In this document: one piece after another, positions 1-7,452 of the stretch
Layout: the number at the start of each line of letters is the position of its first letter
How positions within the stretch are numbered: the stretch's first letter is position 1
DNA from: Thermocaproicibacter sp002410755
Lineage (GTDB): Bacteria > Bacillota > Clostridia > Oscillospirales > Acutalibacteraceae
Length of the DNA: 64,000 nt
Direction of reading: 5' to 3'
NCBI GenBank assembly: GCA_036839715.1
Contig: DAITDU010000006.1
Location: 1 to 64,000 of the forward strand
Position numbers and translations under genes: made by a program
Notes under the pieces: generated by a model
Database searches by the model: none
What the model was told of the DNA's origin: nothing
Seen by the model: only the letters and a program-made list of their open reading frames with translations

Positions 1-1
1 T

Positions 2-1444
2 CACCTGAACTTGTCCCTGGGGCTGAAAGATGCCGCAATTCTGGCCATATACATCATGGCAACGGTCATCCTTGTTCCGGCAGTTGGAGCACTTGAGGAC
101 TTTATTATGCAGAAAAAGGCTCTGGAGCATGACCAGTTAGTCTTCGAACGCTATTTGGATAAAGAGCCGGAAAAGGCGATGCAGTATGACTGCGGCGAAC
201 TGCAGTATCAGCTGGAAGATGCACCTTGTACGTTGCGGATTCAGTGGGTTGTACTGCTCGGCATGACACTTTCCATACCGATCAGTCTCGGCTATTTTTT
301 GTACTCTGCCGGCGGCGTCAGCTGGACATTGACGTGGCTGATGCTCCTCTTAGCCGTGATAAAGCTGACATCGCCGCTGTTTTTCAAAGGGAAAATTGCC
401 AAATACGATAAACTTGAGCGGGAATACAAAGCGAAACGCAGGGCATACGAGTCTGAAATTACCACGAAGCCGTGCCTGATGAAGCTGTGGGGAATTCAGA
501 AACCGGTCTGCAGCCGGATCAACCAGTTGTTTGCAGATTATTACCACAAGACCGAGTCCCACTACATCACATGCCAGGTTGCTTCCGAGCAGTCGAAAGA
601 TTTCTTTGACAAAATCACGCAGCTTCTTCTTTTCCTTTTCGGTGCGGTCATGGTGGCAAAGGGGCAGGTGACACCCGGAGGATTTGCATCCATGCTTGTT
701 TATTTCTCCGTAGTGCAGACGCTCTTTAAAAATATCGGAGATACCATCCAGAATTACCCTATCATGATTAACGCGGCACACCGGGTAGGCGAGCTATATG
801 CGGACAGAGAAACGGATTCCGGCGAACCCCTGAATCATTTCCGGAACATTACGTCGGAAAACATCAGTTTTGCGTTCCCTAAAAAAGAAGTATTTCACGG
901 CCTGAACTTTTCCATAGAGGCAGGAGACAAAGTCGGCATCTGGGGTGAAAATGGATGCGGAAAATCGACTTTGTGCAAAATCATATCCTCCTTAATCCAT
1001 ACATACAGCGGGACCATCCGAATCAACGGGATAGACATGAGACAAGTCAGGTTAAAGGACTGGCGCAGCATTCTTGCCTACGCTTCGCAGACTCCGCGCT
1101 TATTTAATACCACGGTACGGGAAAACATCCTCATGGGGAATCCGGATGCAACAAAAGAAGAGGCGGATCGGCTGATGGAGGATTTCGGGATTCTTCCTCT
1201 GGCGGATCGGGTGGTGTCCGCCGATTCCATGCTGTCCGGCGGAGAAAGGCAAAAGATATCAATTGCCAGAGCGCTGCTCAAAAAATCCGAGGTACTGATT
1301 CTGGATGAGCCTTCCAACCATCTGGACCGGAAGAGTATTGACACCTTAAAGCGCTATATCACGGCAGAGGATAAAACGGTGCTCCTCATCTCCCATGATG
1401 CTTCTCTTAAGGACGTGGTGACAAGGTCGATTTGCGTCGGATGA
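2..1444 (+). CDS. ABC exporter, membrane plus ATPase subunit (5' end outside window)
   Basis: The reading frame is open from base 2, so the true start lies upstream and the TTG at 11 is only the first possible start inside the window. The visible protein has hydrophobic membrane segments up to about residue 230 (counted from that TTG) and an ATP-binding domain in the last 200 residues: Walker A GENGCGKST at about 312-320, a Q-loop SQTPRLF near 359, the signature LSGGE at 408-412, Walker B VLILDEP at about 428-434 and an H-loop His near 462. This is the arrangement of half-size ABC exporters of about 570-600 residues, so roughly 100 residues are missing at the window edge. The substrate cannot be told; drug, lipid or peptide export are all possible. 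No partner half-transporter is visible downstream. Confidence 0.9.
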   Translation, partial: HLNLSLGLKDAAILAIYIMATVILVPAVGALEDFIMQKKALEHDQLVFERYLDKEPEKAMQYDCGELQYQLEDAPCTLRIQWVVLLGMTLSIPISLGYFLYSAGGVSWTLTWLMLLLAVIKLTSPLFFKGKIAKYDKLEREYKAKRRAYESEITTKPCLMKLWGIQKPVCSRINQLFADYYHKTESHYITCQVASEQSKDFFDKITQLLLFLFGAVMVAKGQVTPGGFASMLVYFSVVQTLFKNIGDTIQNYPIMINAAHRVGELYADRETDSGEPLNHFRNITSENISFAFPKKEVFHGLNFSIEAGDKVGIWGENGCGKSTLCKIISSLIHTYSGTIRINGIDMRQVRLKDWRSILAYASQTPRLFNTTVRENILMGNPDATKEEADRLMEDFGILPLADRVVSADSMLSGGERQKISIARALLKKSEVLILDEPSNHLDRKSIDTLKRYITAEDKTVLLISHDASLKDVVTRSICVG

Positions 1445-1707
1445 TATATTTCAATTTCGTGCTTAAAGAAATATTATGGAAGTGCAGAGATTAAACACCC
1501 CAAAAATGTAATGAAGCATGTCAAATGAAAATAAGGCAGAAGCCCGACACCGTGCGAAACCATGAGAACTTGAATCATTCAACATTTAAAGCGGAAAATT
1601 GCATTCATAAATAATAATATTTTATTTTGAAAGAAATACTTAGCATTTATGTCTAATCATTTTAGGATAATCTGCACTTTATAACCTGATATTCCAAAAT
1701 TTGTGTA

Positions 1708-1736
1708 TTGTTTTCTCCTTGGAAGCATGTTAAGAT
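1708..1736 (+). promoter_or_regulatory. Candidate promoter for the CAP-protein gene
   Basis: TTGTTT (1708-1713), 17-base spacer, TAAGAT (1731-1736). Three and four matches to the sigma-A consensus. It sits just upstream of the repeat cluster at 1743-1808, which would then lie in the 5' leader; if the repeats are activator sites instead, the true promoter would be further downstream. Confidence 0.45.
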
Positions 1737-1742
1737 GGGCGT

Positions 1743-1808
1743 GTTAAAGGTTACATATTTGTAACAACTTTAACAATTCAGTAACAATGCAGAGCATGGT
1801 AACCATGC
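1743..1808 (+). repeat. Stacked inverted repeats and spaced TAACA direct repeats
   Basis: An inverted repeat GTTAAAG-GTTACA / TGTAAC-AA-CTTTAAC spans 1743-1774 with a four-base loop and a two-base bulge. The same stretch reads as TAACAA repeats at 1762, 1771 and 1782, with TTACA at 1751, about one helical turn apart. A second perfect hairpin GCATGG-TAA-CCATGC lies at 1794-1808. Spaced TTAACA-type repeats resemble sites bound by PhoP-like response regulators, but this is only a resemblance. Confidence 0.6.
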
Positions 1809-1835
1809 GAATCTTGCAAAAAAGGAGCCTATCTT

Positions 1836-2819
1836 ATGAACCAGAAAATACTTGCACTGATTACCGCGTTGCTTGTCGGCGGAAACGTCAGCGCTTTTAC
1901 AGTTTCCGGCAACTTAGCATCCTGCGGGACAACCCCCTCCACCTCCTGTACAGCTTCAGAGGCAGCATCCGCCTCCTGTGAAAACTCCGCAACAGTTGCC
2001 GGCACTGTAGAATCAGTGCTGAACAAGGCCGTATCCGCTGCCGCGGCAAACGGCAGCACGTCTCCCGCCTGTAAACAGAATTCCTGTGGAAACAGCACTG
2101 CATGTGCTTCTAAGGCATCCAGTACAACTGTGGCAGGATGCGCTTCCAGCGGAAGCTGCGGCACAACTGCCTGTGCAGGAAATACGTCAGCTTCCAGCGG
2201 GAAATCCGGAAGCACAGTAATTGTCAGCGGCTCGGCCTGCACAACGAAAAACAGTCTAATTAACAGCATCCTGAATTTCGTGTGCGGTGGGAAATGCTCC
2301 GGGACGGCTTGTACACCGTCTGGACAATCATCCTCAGCGAAACCCGTTTCTTCCCAGCCCGCCGCTTCTAAGCCAACTTCTTCCCAGCCTGCCACTTCCA
2401 AACCCACTTCTTCCCAGCAAACCGGAAGTTCCGGGTACACTGCTTTCCAAAACAAAGTCGTCCAGCTTGTAAATGCAGAACGTGCCAAGGCAGGTCTTTC
2501 CGCTCTTGCCGAAGATGCAGGGCTTATGAAAACAGCTACCATTAAATCGCAGGATATGGCACAGAATAATTATTTCAGCCATACCTCCCCAACCTATGGT
2601 TCCCCATTTGACCTGATGAAAAAGTACGGCATCAGCTACCGCACCGCCGGAGAAAATATTGCGATGGGCCAGACTTCCCCGTCACAGGTCATGAATGGCT
2701 GGATGAATTCAGAAGGTCACCGGGCAAATATTCTGAACTCATCCTTTACGAAAATTGGCGTCGGCGTTGCTCAGAACGCAAGCGGCCGGTATTACTGGAC
2801 TCAGCACTTTACCGGCTAA
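1836..2819 (+). CDS. Secreted CAP-domain (SCP/PR-1) protein with Cys-rich N-terminal region
   Basis: A start at 1836 follows AAAGGAG with an 8-base gap. Residues 1-20 form a signal peptide ending in VSA. Residues 30-159 are Ser/Thr/Ala/Gly-rich and hold 13 cysteines in patterns such as GSCGTTAC; there are none afterwards. Residues 168-195 are a Ser/Pro/Lys/Gln linker made of ten-residue repeats. Residues 203-327 form a CAP domain of the bacterial YkwD type, with the conserved FSHTSP (His249), GENIA (Glu273) and GHRANIL (His295) positions. Bacterial CAP proteins are exported, and their biochemical role is largely unknown; several are linked to the cell surface or spore coat. The odd part is the Cys-rich region, which suggests disulfide or metal cross-linking in an anaerobe. 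A terminator follows at 2883-2922. Confidence 0.88.
   Translation: MNQKILALITALLVGGNVSAFTVSGNLASCGTTPSTSCTASEAASASCENSATVAGTVESVLNKAVSAAAANGSTSPACKQNSCGNSTACASKASSTTVAGCASSGSCGTTACAGNTSASSGKSGSTVIVSGSACTTKNSLINSILNFVCGGKCSGTACTPSGQSSSAKPVSSQPAASKPTSSQPATSKPTSSQQTGSSGYTAFQNKVVQLVNAERAKAGLSALAEDAGLMKTATIKSQDMAQNNYFSHTSPTYGSPFDLMKKYGISYRTAGENIAMGQTSPSQVMNGWMNSEGHRANILNSSFTKIGVGVAQNASGRYYWTQHFTG
2343..2418 (+). repeat. 30-base tandem repeat encoding the Ser/Pro linker
   Basis: TTCTTCCCAGC recurs at 2348, 2378 and 2408, a 30-base period of about 2.5 units. Each unit encodes ten residues of the type SSQPAxSKPT. It is part of the CAP-protein reading frame and could vary in copy number between strains. 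Confidence 0.75.
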
Positions 2820-2882
2820 AAAAGCAGCCTCCCGTTTTAAGGAGGCCGACAAAAAATCAAATTTTCTTTCTAAGTTATCTTA

Positions 2883-2922
2883 TTGGGATGGCACCGCTTC
2901 GGTTGTGCCATCCCAATTTTTT
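2883..2922 (+). terminator. Rho-independent terminator after the CAP-protein gene
   Basis: TTGGGATGGCAC (2883-2894) pairs with GTGCCATCCCAA (2905-2916) and is followed by six T residues. A second hairpin, GCCTCC/GGAGGC at 2827-2846, lies between the stop codon and this terminator but has no T-run. Confidence 0.85.
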
Positions 2923-3141
2923 AAGCCAGGCTGCCAAAACGGGCAGAAACGGAGGTTTAGTAAAATGCGGCGCATAAAGCCCCGTACCGTAGCTTGAGGG
3001 GGAACTATTCCTATCATTAAAATTTCAGGCACTTCTGCTTTACATATTTCCACGCGGATAAACAGCACAAGCGTTAAACCCGATATAATACTATCATGTG
3101 TTTTCAAATATGCCAAGAAAAAGTAACATGGAGGAATTGAA
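2923..3141. other. Spacer before the GH25 lysozyme gene
   Basis: No gene is supported here. It contains a candidate -10 element, TATAAT at 3084-3089, and the ribosome binding site GGAGGA at 3130-3135. Together with the terminator region it makes a gap of over 300 bases. Confidence 0.5.
3084..3089 (+). promoter_or_regulatory. Candidate -10 box of the lysozyme gene
   Basis: A perfect TATAAT 53 bases before the start codon at 3142. The -35 region near 3061-3066 is a poor match, so the promoter may be weak or need an activator. Confidence 0.4.
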
Positions 3142-4544
3142 ATGATAGGAAGAAGTGGAAAGCTGGCTGCGCTTTCGGTCAGTGTACTTGCCAGCGCAAT
3201 GCTTTGTTTCCACACAGCGGCGCCCGCCGGGCTGCCGCGGGCAGCAGTTTCTGCTGTTTCGCCGAGTCCTGGCGATACTGTATCCGCAACTTCTGCAAAG
3301 GCGGCCAGCTTTTGGGACAAGCCCGCAAATACGACTTCTTCAGTAAGCAGTACAGTATCTGAATTACAGCAGGCTGCTTCTTCGGCTGTAAACAATACTT
3401 CTTCGTCAGCAGCCCCAAAGCAAGTGGTCCCGACAAGCACGCAGCTGAAAGTTGCTGCAACAAAGGCTCCAACCAAAGAGGCAATGGCAGAGGACCCGGA
3501 GAACCTCAAACCGGTCGTACCACCGTTCAAGACAGCGTTGATGTCCCCGCAGCAAAAGAAATCCCGCCGAAGGTAACAGTAAGTACAATCAGCTCTCCAC
3601 AGCCAGCATCTTCCGCGGCGTCAAGTCCTGCCAGTCCTGCAAAACCAGCTTTTTCTATGGCGTCCAGCTCTGCCAGTTCTACAAAACCGGCATCCTCCGC
3701 AGCGTCAAGCTCTGTTAGTTCAGCCGCAAGCAGCTCCGGTGCTGTAAGTTCAGTCCCATCTGCACCGGTTCAGATTCCGGATGGATGGCAGTGCTTAAAT
3801 GGCAGCAGATACTTTTATTATAATGGAAATCCGCTGAACGGATGGCAGACTCTTGATGACCGCAAATACATGTTTGATTCCAGCGGCAAGCTCAAGACCC
3901 GCACCGGCATTGACGTATCATCTCACCAATCGAAAAAAGATAAATACGGAAATGTTGAACAATATATCGATTGGAATCAGGTTAAGGCTTCCGGTGTTGA
4001 CTTTGTCATAATCCGCATTGGTTACCGGGGCTATGTCACCGGTTCCTACAATAAGGATCCGGATTTTGACTACAATTATTCCCATGCAAAGGCGGCGGGC
4101 CTTTCGGTTGGCGCGTATTTCTTTTCCCAGGCAATTTCCGACGAAGAGGGGGCCAAGGAAGCGGAGTTTGCCCTTGATATTCTCGGCGGCCGCAGCCTTT
4201 CAGAGCCGCTTGCGTGCGATACGGAGTATGTAAATGACACCGGCGTCCGTACGAACCTTGCCAATCTCTCTGTTTCCCAGCGCACCGATATCGTAAAAGC
4301 GTTTTGCAACCGTATAAGTTCCGGCGGGTATCGCCCAACCGTCTACGCAAGCAAATATTGGTTCTACGACGATTTGGATGTCTCTCAGTTTTCGCAATAC
4401 CCAATCTGGGTTGCACATTATGTAACTGGCGCTACAGAAGATGCAAATTACCGATATCCTTATACATATTGGCAATATGCCAGCGATGGGACTGTTCCCG
4501 GGATTCCCACTGGGATTGATGTTGATATGGATATATCGTTCTGA
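3142..4544 (+). pseudogene. GH25 lysozyme with signal peptide and wall-binding repeat, interrupted by a frameshift
   Basis: The gene starts at 3142 after GGAGGA and encodes a signal peptide and a Ser/Thr/Ala-rich stretch, but this frame stops at 3576. A second frame, open from at least 3480 through 4544, continues the same low-complexity linker (about 3540-3780), then a GWQ...GRYFYYNG/GWQTLDDRKYMF wall-binding repeat, then a GH25 lysozyme domain with TGIDVSSHQ and the acidic CDTEYV motif. One base lost near 3520-3526 explains the two frames; restoring it gives one protein of about 467 residues. GH25 enzymes cut the MurNAc-GlcNAc bond of peptidoglycan outside the cell. It may be a pseudogene, a phase-variable gene or an assembly error. 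The downstream frame has an internal ATG at 3657 but no signal peptide. Confidence 0.8.
3604..3720 (+). repeat. Imperfect 42-base repeats in the lysozyme linker
   Basis: The stretch beginning GCGTCAAGTCCTGCCAG at 3618 recurs with changes 42 bases later at 3660, and GCATCTTCCGCGGCGTCAAG at 3606 recurs 84 bases later at 3690. They encode Ala/Ser/Pro/Lys linker. Such repeats are prone to slippage, although the inferred frameshift lies about 80 bases upstream. Confidence 0.6.
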
Positions 4545-4607
4545 TTCCGGAAAAATGTTTTAAAATTTTTTCCTGTCCAGTTTCGTCAAAATAACATTAC
4601 AACATGA

Positions 4608-4674
4608 AAAGACCTGCCAGAATAGTCGGGAAAATACATATTACCCGGCTTATAAATTCCAGCAGGCCTTTCTG
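4608..4674. terminator. Convergent-gene hairpin, possible terminator
   Basis: AAAGACCTGC (4608-4617) pairs with GCAGGCCTTT (4662-4671) with one mismatch, with an inner CGGG/CCCG stem. It lies between the plus-strand lysozyme gene and the minus-strand GNAT gene. The T-runs are short, so the assignment is tentative. Confidence 0.45.
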
Positions 4675-4798
4675 ATACGGATTTCACATTTATTCTGCTT
4701 TTCTGCTGCCCTTTGAAACAGTTTTCAGGGGCAGTTATCTTTTTTTGCGCCAAACGAATCGGCTGCATTCTAATTCTGAGCCATTTTACAAAGCGGCG

Positions 4799-5959
4799 TC
4801 AGACGTCGTCAGCCCTTGGAATATACAGCGGCAGTGGGAACCATGATGCAACAAATTTTCCGTATTCCCGCGCATAATTGAAAAATGCGGACAGTGGGGA
4901 AAACAGAAAACGCATGGCCTTCAGATGAGGCAATGTAATATCTGCCTGTTCACTGGTTTTTTCTACGGATACTTTCTGGGAACGCACTTCAATGGCGAGT
5001 TTTATATTATTTTCTATCTCAAGCACAAACCTGCCATCTTCCAGCTTGGTGTAGGAAGCCTTGAGCAGTAAAAGCTGGCGGATCATATTTTCATAATCAA
5101 AGATGTTAAAGCTGTGTACCGAGCTGACATTAAGGCCGTCACAAAAAGTCTCCAGTATCTTGATTTTCTCCCTGTCATAGGGCGGAAGGTTAAAGTGGAT
5201 GGAATTTACTCCCGACCAGGGAAAGAACGCGGCAATTACGTCGGGCAGAAGCGCTGTATCCGACAGTTCCATCTCAAGGATGGAGCCTTTGTCATTTGAG
5301 CAAATCATATATCCAACGTACCGGTTATCCAGCAGGATTACATAAGGCCGCGAATTCCATGAACAGCATGTTACATAAAAATTAGAAGGCTCCCTCATGA
5401 AGTACAGCGGCAGATTCTGCTGCAAATCGATTGACTTGCAAATGTTAGTATTATCTGTTAATTTCAGTGGGGCAAAGGAAATTTTCTTAAACGTTTTTCC
5501 CCGAAAGCAATGCCGGATATTATTGGAAGTGATAGAAAAATTAATTGATGTTCCGCATGGTTCAAAGCCAAAATACTCGTATCTCTGGCGTTGTCCGCTC
5601 AGCGTGCCAAATGCTAATCCTTCCCTCTTCATATCAGCCACTGCATGATTCAGCAGCATTTTCATGAGTCCCAGTCCACGGAAATACGGGTGCACGCAGA
5701 CGGTCCCGATTCCACAGCCTTTAAAATGGCGCCCCATAATATCCATTTCACAGGGAATGGCCCCAATCATGGCAACCAGCTTCCCATCTACCTTCGCAAG
5801 ATAGTGGTATTTTGCCGTATTAATATCTTTTCCGTATACTTTAGGAAGTAAAGTTGGAAAATCCGTAGAGGTGTACTCATGGCTGAAAACATAATTCCCT
5901 AAGTCGACAATCGCTTCATAGTCGGATGGAACCCCTTTTACATACTCAATCTGGTTCAT
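4799..5959 (-). CDS. GNAT-family N-acetyltransferase, Eis-like layout
   Basis: The best start is the ATG at 5959, which has GAGGG about ten bases before it; an in-frame GTG at 5974 is less well placed. The 386-residue protein has an N-terminal GNAT fold with the acetyl-CoA-binding motif VCVHPYFRGLGL at about residues 87-98, a middle region, and a C-terminal part of about 100 residues resembling the sterol-carrier-like domain of Eis-type acetyltransferases. Eis-family enzymes acetylate amino groups on aminoglycosides, peptides or proteins; the substrate here is unknown. A strong promoter at 6155-6182 predicts a leader of about 190 bases. Neighbours are unrelated, so it is probably transcribed alone. 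Confidence 0.8.
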   Translation of the reverse strand: MNQIEYVKGVPSDYEAIVDLGNYVFSHEYTSTDFPTLLPKVYGKDINTAKYHYLAKVDGKLVAMIGAIPCEMDIMGRHFKGCGIGTVCVHPYFRGLGLMKMLLNHAVADMKREGLAFGTLSGQRQRYEYFGFEPCGTSINFSITSNNIRHCFRGKTFKKISFAPLKLTDNTNICKSIDLQQNLPLYFMREPSNFYVTCCSWNSRPYVILLDNRYVGYMICSNDKGSILEMELSDTALLPDVIAAFFPWSGVNSIHFNLPPYDREKIKILETFCDGLNVSSVHSFNIFDYENMIRQLLLLKASYTKLEDGRFVLEIENNIKLAIEVRSQKVSVEKTSEQADITLPHLKAMRFLFSPLSAFFNYAREYGKFVASWFPLPLYIPRADDV

Positions 5960-6411
5960 TCCTATAGCCCTCACTTTTATCTGTTTTGATTACAATGATT
6001 ACTTAAAAAAATCTAATGTCTAATGATAGCTGCAACGCCCAAAGAGGGTACTGTAAACTATGTTTTTCCTCATGTATCAACGGGCAGACAGCAATCGTTT
6101 CCGTCTGCATGCGCTTAATTTGCGCCGCGCCGCTTAGATATTATTTATATGCTGATTATACAGCTTTCCATAAGATAGTCAAGGGACAAGACGCCAGCCT
6201 ATGTTAAATCACAACAAAGCCGAAATGGCCTGAACCTGTAAGGAATTTCTGAATTTATTATTTAAAAAGCAAGAACAAATATTTCATATGGGATTGCCTG
6301 AACCAAATGTTCTGTGCTATCCTATATATGGAAAAAATAAGGGCCCTCTCGGTCGGATTTTAGCAGGGCAACCTGCCATTTATTTTTCTACACAAAGGAT
6401 AAGATGCAAAC
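5960..6411. other. Intergenic region with a long leader of the GNAT gene
   Basis: About 450 bases. The left 190 form the predicted minus-strand leader of the GNAT gene; I recognised no T-box or known riboswitch in it. The right 230 bases precede the sulfatase remnant and contain ribosome-binding-like AAAGGATAAG near 6396, but no convincing promoter. A 63-codon frame at 6016-6207 has no ribosome binding site or recognisable product. Confidence 0.5.
6155..6182 (-). promoter_or_regulatory. Promoter of the GNAT gene
   Basis: On the minus strand, TTGACT (6177-6182), a 16-base spacer, and TATAAT (6155-6160). Eleven of twelve consensus bases match. Transcription would start near 6148. Confidence 0.75.
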
Positions 6412-6996
6412 ATGCGGAAAAGCAAGCCTAATGTAGTGCCGATTGTTGTTGACCAGATGAGAGGCGATTGCCTTTTCCATTTGGGCCATCCGGTGGTGGG
6501 AACTCCATGGCTTGACCATCTTGCCCGAGACGGAGTCTCTTGTACACGGGCCTATTCAGCCGTTCCAGGCTGCATTGCAGCCCGAGCCGCACTTTTGACC
6601 GGCCTTTCCCAAAATCATCATGGCCGCCTGGGATACCAGGATCGGGTTCCGTGGGACTATCGGCAGACAAAGGGCAAGTCCACTCCCTGCGGCCCTGCCT
6701 GCATGGCGAGCATACCCTGGGGAAACTTTCAAGCCACTGGATTCTCTCAGGCAGCATGAAATATATTTGGTTCAGTCAAAACGGCCGGAAACAGCTTTTC
6801 GACCTTTCTAAGGACCCACATGAACTGCATGACTGCTCTTATGACGCAGGATATGCAGATGATTTAAAGTGCCTGAAAGGGTATATTTAACTGATTTGCT
6901 GTACCGCCGTGGTGATGGCTACAGCGACGGGAAAGAACTTTTGGTCGGGATAAATCCCCGTAATCTGCTTCCCTTTATGAAAAGTAAAACCGGCAC
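6412..6996 (+). pseudogene. Arylsulfatase remnant with internal deletion and two frame changes
   Basis: Three short frames in succession match successive parts of one sulfatase. The first (from 6412) gives the N-terminus: the metal-binding DQMRGD region, then the modification motif CIAAR and LLTG, up to about WDY near 6660. The second (about 6690-6890) gives a typical C-terminal stretch, HGEHTLG, HWIL, KYIWFSQ and LFDLSKDPHELHD. The third (from about 6869) gives a final RRGDGYSDGKELL-type tail. Intact enzymes of this type have about 480 residues; here most of the middle, around 250-300 residues, is absent. The CxAxR form of the motif would need an anaerobic sulfatase-maturing enzyme, and no such gene is in the window. 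The gene cannot make an active enzyme. Confidence 0.82.
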
Positions 6997-7151
6997 CGGG
7001 ATAACGGAGGGGAATTGGGGAAAAACCGCTTTTGCCAAAGCTATCAGGCGTACTATAAAGCCTGCCTGCCTTCTATGGCAATGATTGTCCGGACATTCCA
7101 ATGAAAAGGCAAAAAGCCGCCCTCAGCAGGAAAGCGGGGATTCCCCTGTAG

Positions 7152-7181
7152 TTGCGGGCCTGCACAAATTTATGATATAAT
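7152..7181 (+). promoter_or_regulatory. Promoter of the DUF951-prfA operon
   Basis: TTGCGG (7152-7157), 18-base spacer, TATAAT (7176-7181) with an extended -10 TG at 7173-7174. It lies 27 bases upstream of the DUF951 start codon. Confidence 0.7.
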
Positions 7182-7207
7182 AAAGTTTCGGGAAGGGAGG
7201 CAGCAGC

Positions 7208-7405
7208 ATGGATGTAAGGCCCGGTGATATTCTTCAGATGAAAAAGCCGCATCCGTGTGGGAACAACAGGTTTCTCGTCCTGCGCTCCGGCATGGACTTC
7301 AAAATTCGCTGCACCAAATGCGGGCATGAGGTCATGGTGCCGCGCCTGAAATGCGAAAAAAATATCAAGAAAATCATCCGCGAAAGCACACAGGATGAAC
7401 GATAG
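7208..7405 (+). CDS. DUF951 small protein
   Basis: A 65-residue protein that starts 7 bases after GGGAGG. It opens with VRPGDILQMKKPHPCG and has a CTKCGHEVMVPR zinc-knuckle-like pair of cysteines in the middle, which is the characteristic pattern of the DUF951 family of Firmicutes. The function is unknown; the Cys pair and basic composition suggest nucleic-acid or metal binding. It is the first gene of a run that continues into prfA 47 bases later, so it probably serves translation or a general housekeeping role. Confidence 0.85.
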   Translation: MDVRPGDILQMKKPHPCGNNRFLVLRSGMDFKIRCTKCGHEVMVPRLKCEKNIKKIIRESTQDER

Positions 7406-7452
7406 CGTCCCCCCTTTGCAGAAAAGTCTGAAAATGCAAGGGAGAGTCCGTG

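Larger units (their letters stand above)
1445..1835. other. AT-rich intergenic region upstream of the CAP-protein gene
   Basis: About 390 bases without a supported gene. The first 250 bases are AT-rich with no clear terminator for the ABC gene. The last 130 bases carry a promoter-like pair and a dense set of inverted and direct repeats, listed separately, ending in the ribosome binding site AAAGGAG at 1821-1827 of the next gene. Confidence 0.6.

Noticed and set aside
2343..2418. Regular 30-base repeats as a possible CRISPR fragment
   Set aside because: There are no unique spacers; the period is a multiple of three and encodes a Ser/Pro linker in a real gene.
1829..2542. 237-codon minus-strand frame
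   Set aside because: It is antisense to the CAP gene; its Ala/Val/Glu-rich, repetitive translation mirrors the Ser/Cys codons of the real gene, and there is no ribosome site.
2880..3530. 216-codon minus-strand frame rich in Ala and Val
   Set aside because: It starts in the terminator and runs antisense to the lysozyme linker; the real strand has signal peptide and ribosome site.
6016..6207. 63-codon plus-strand frame
   Set aside because: No ribosome binding site, Cys-rich composition without a family, and it lies opposite the GNAT leader.
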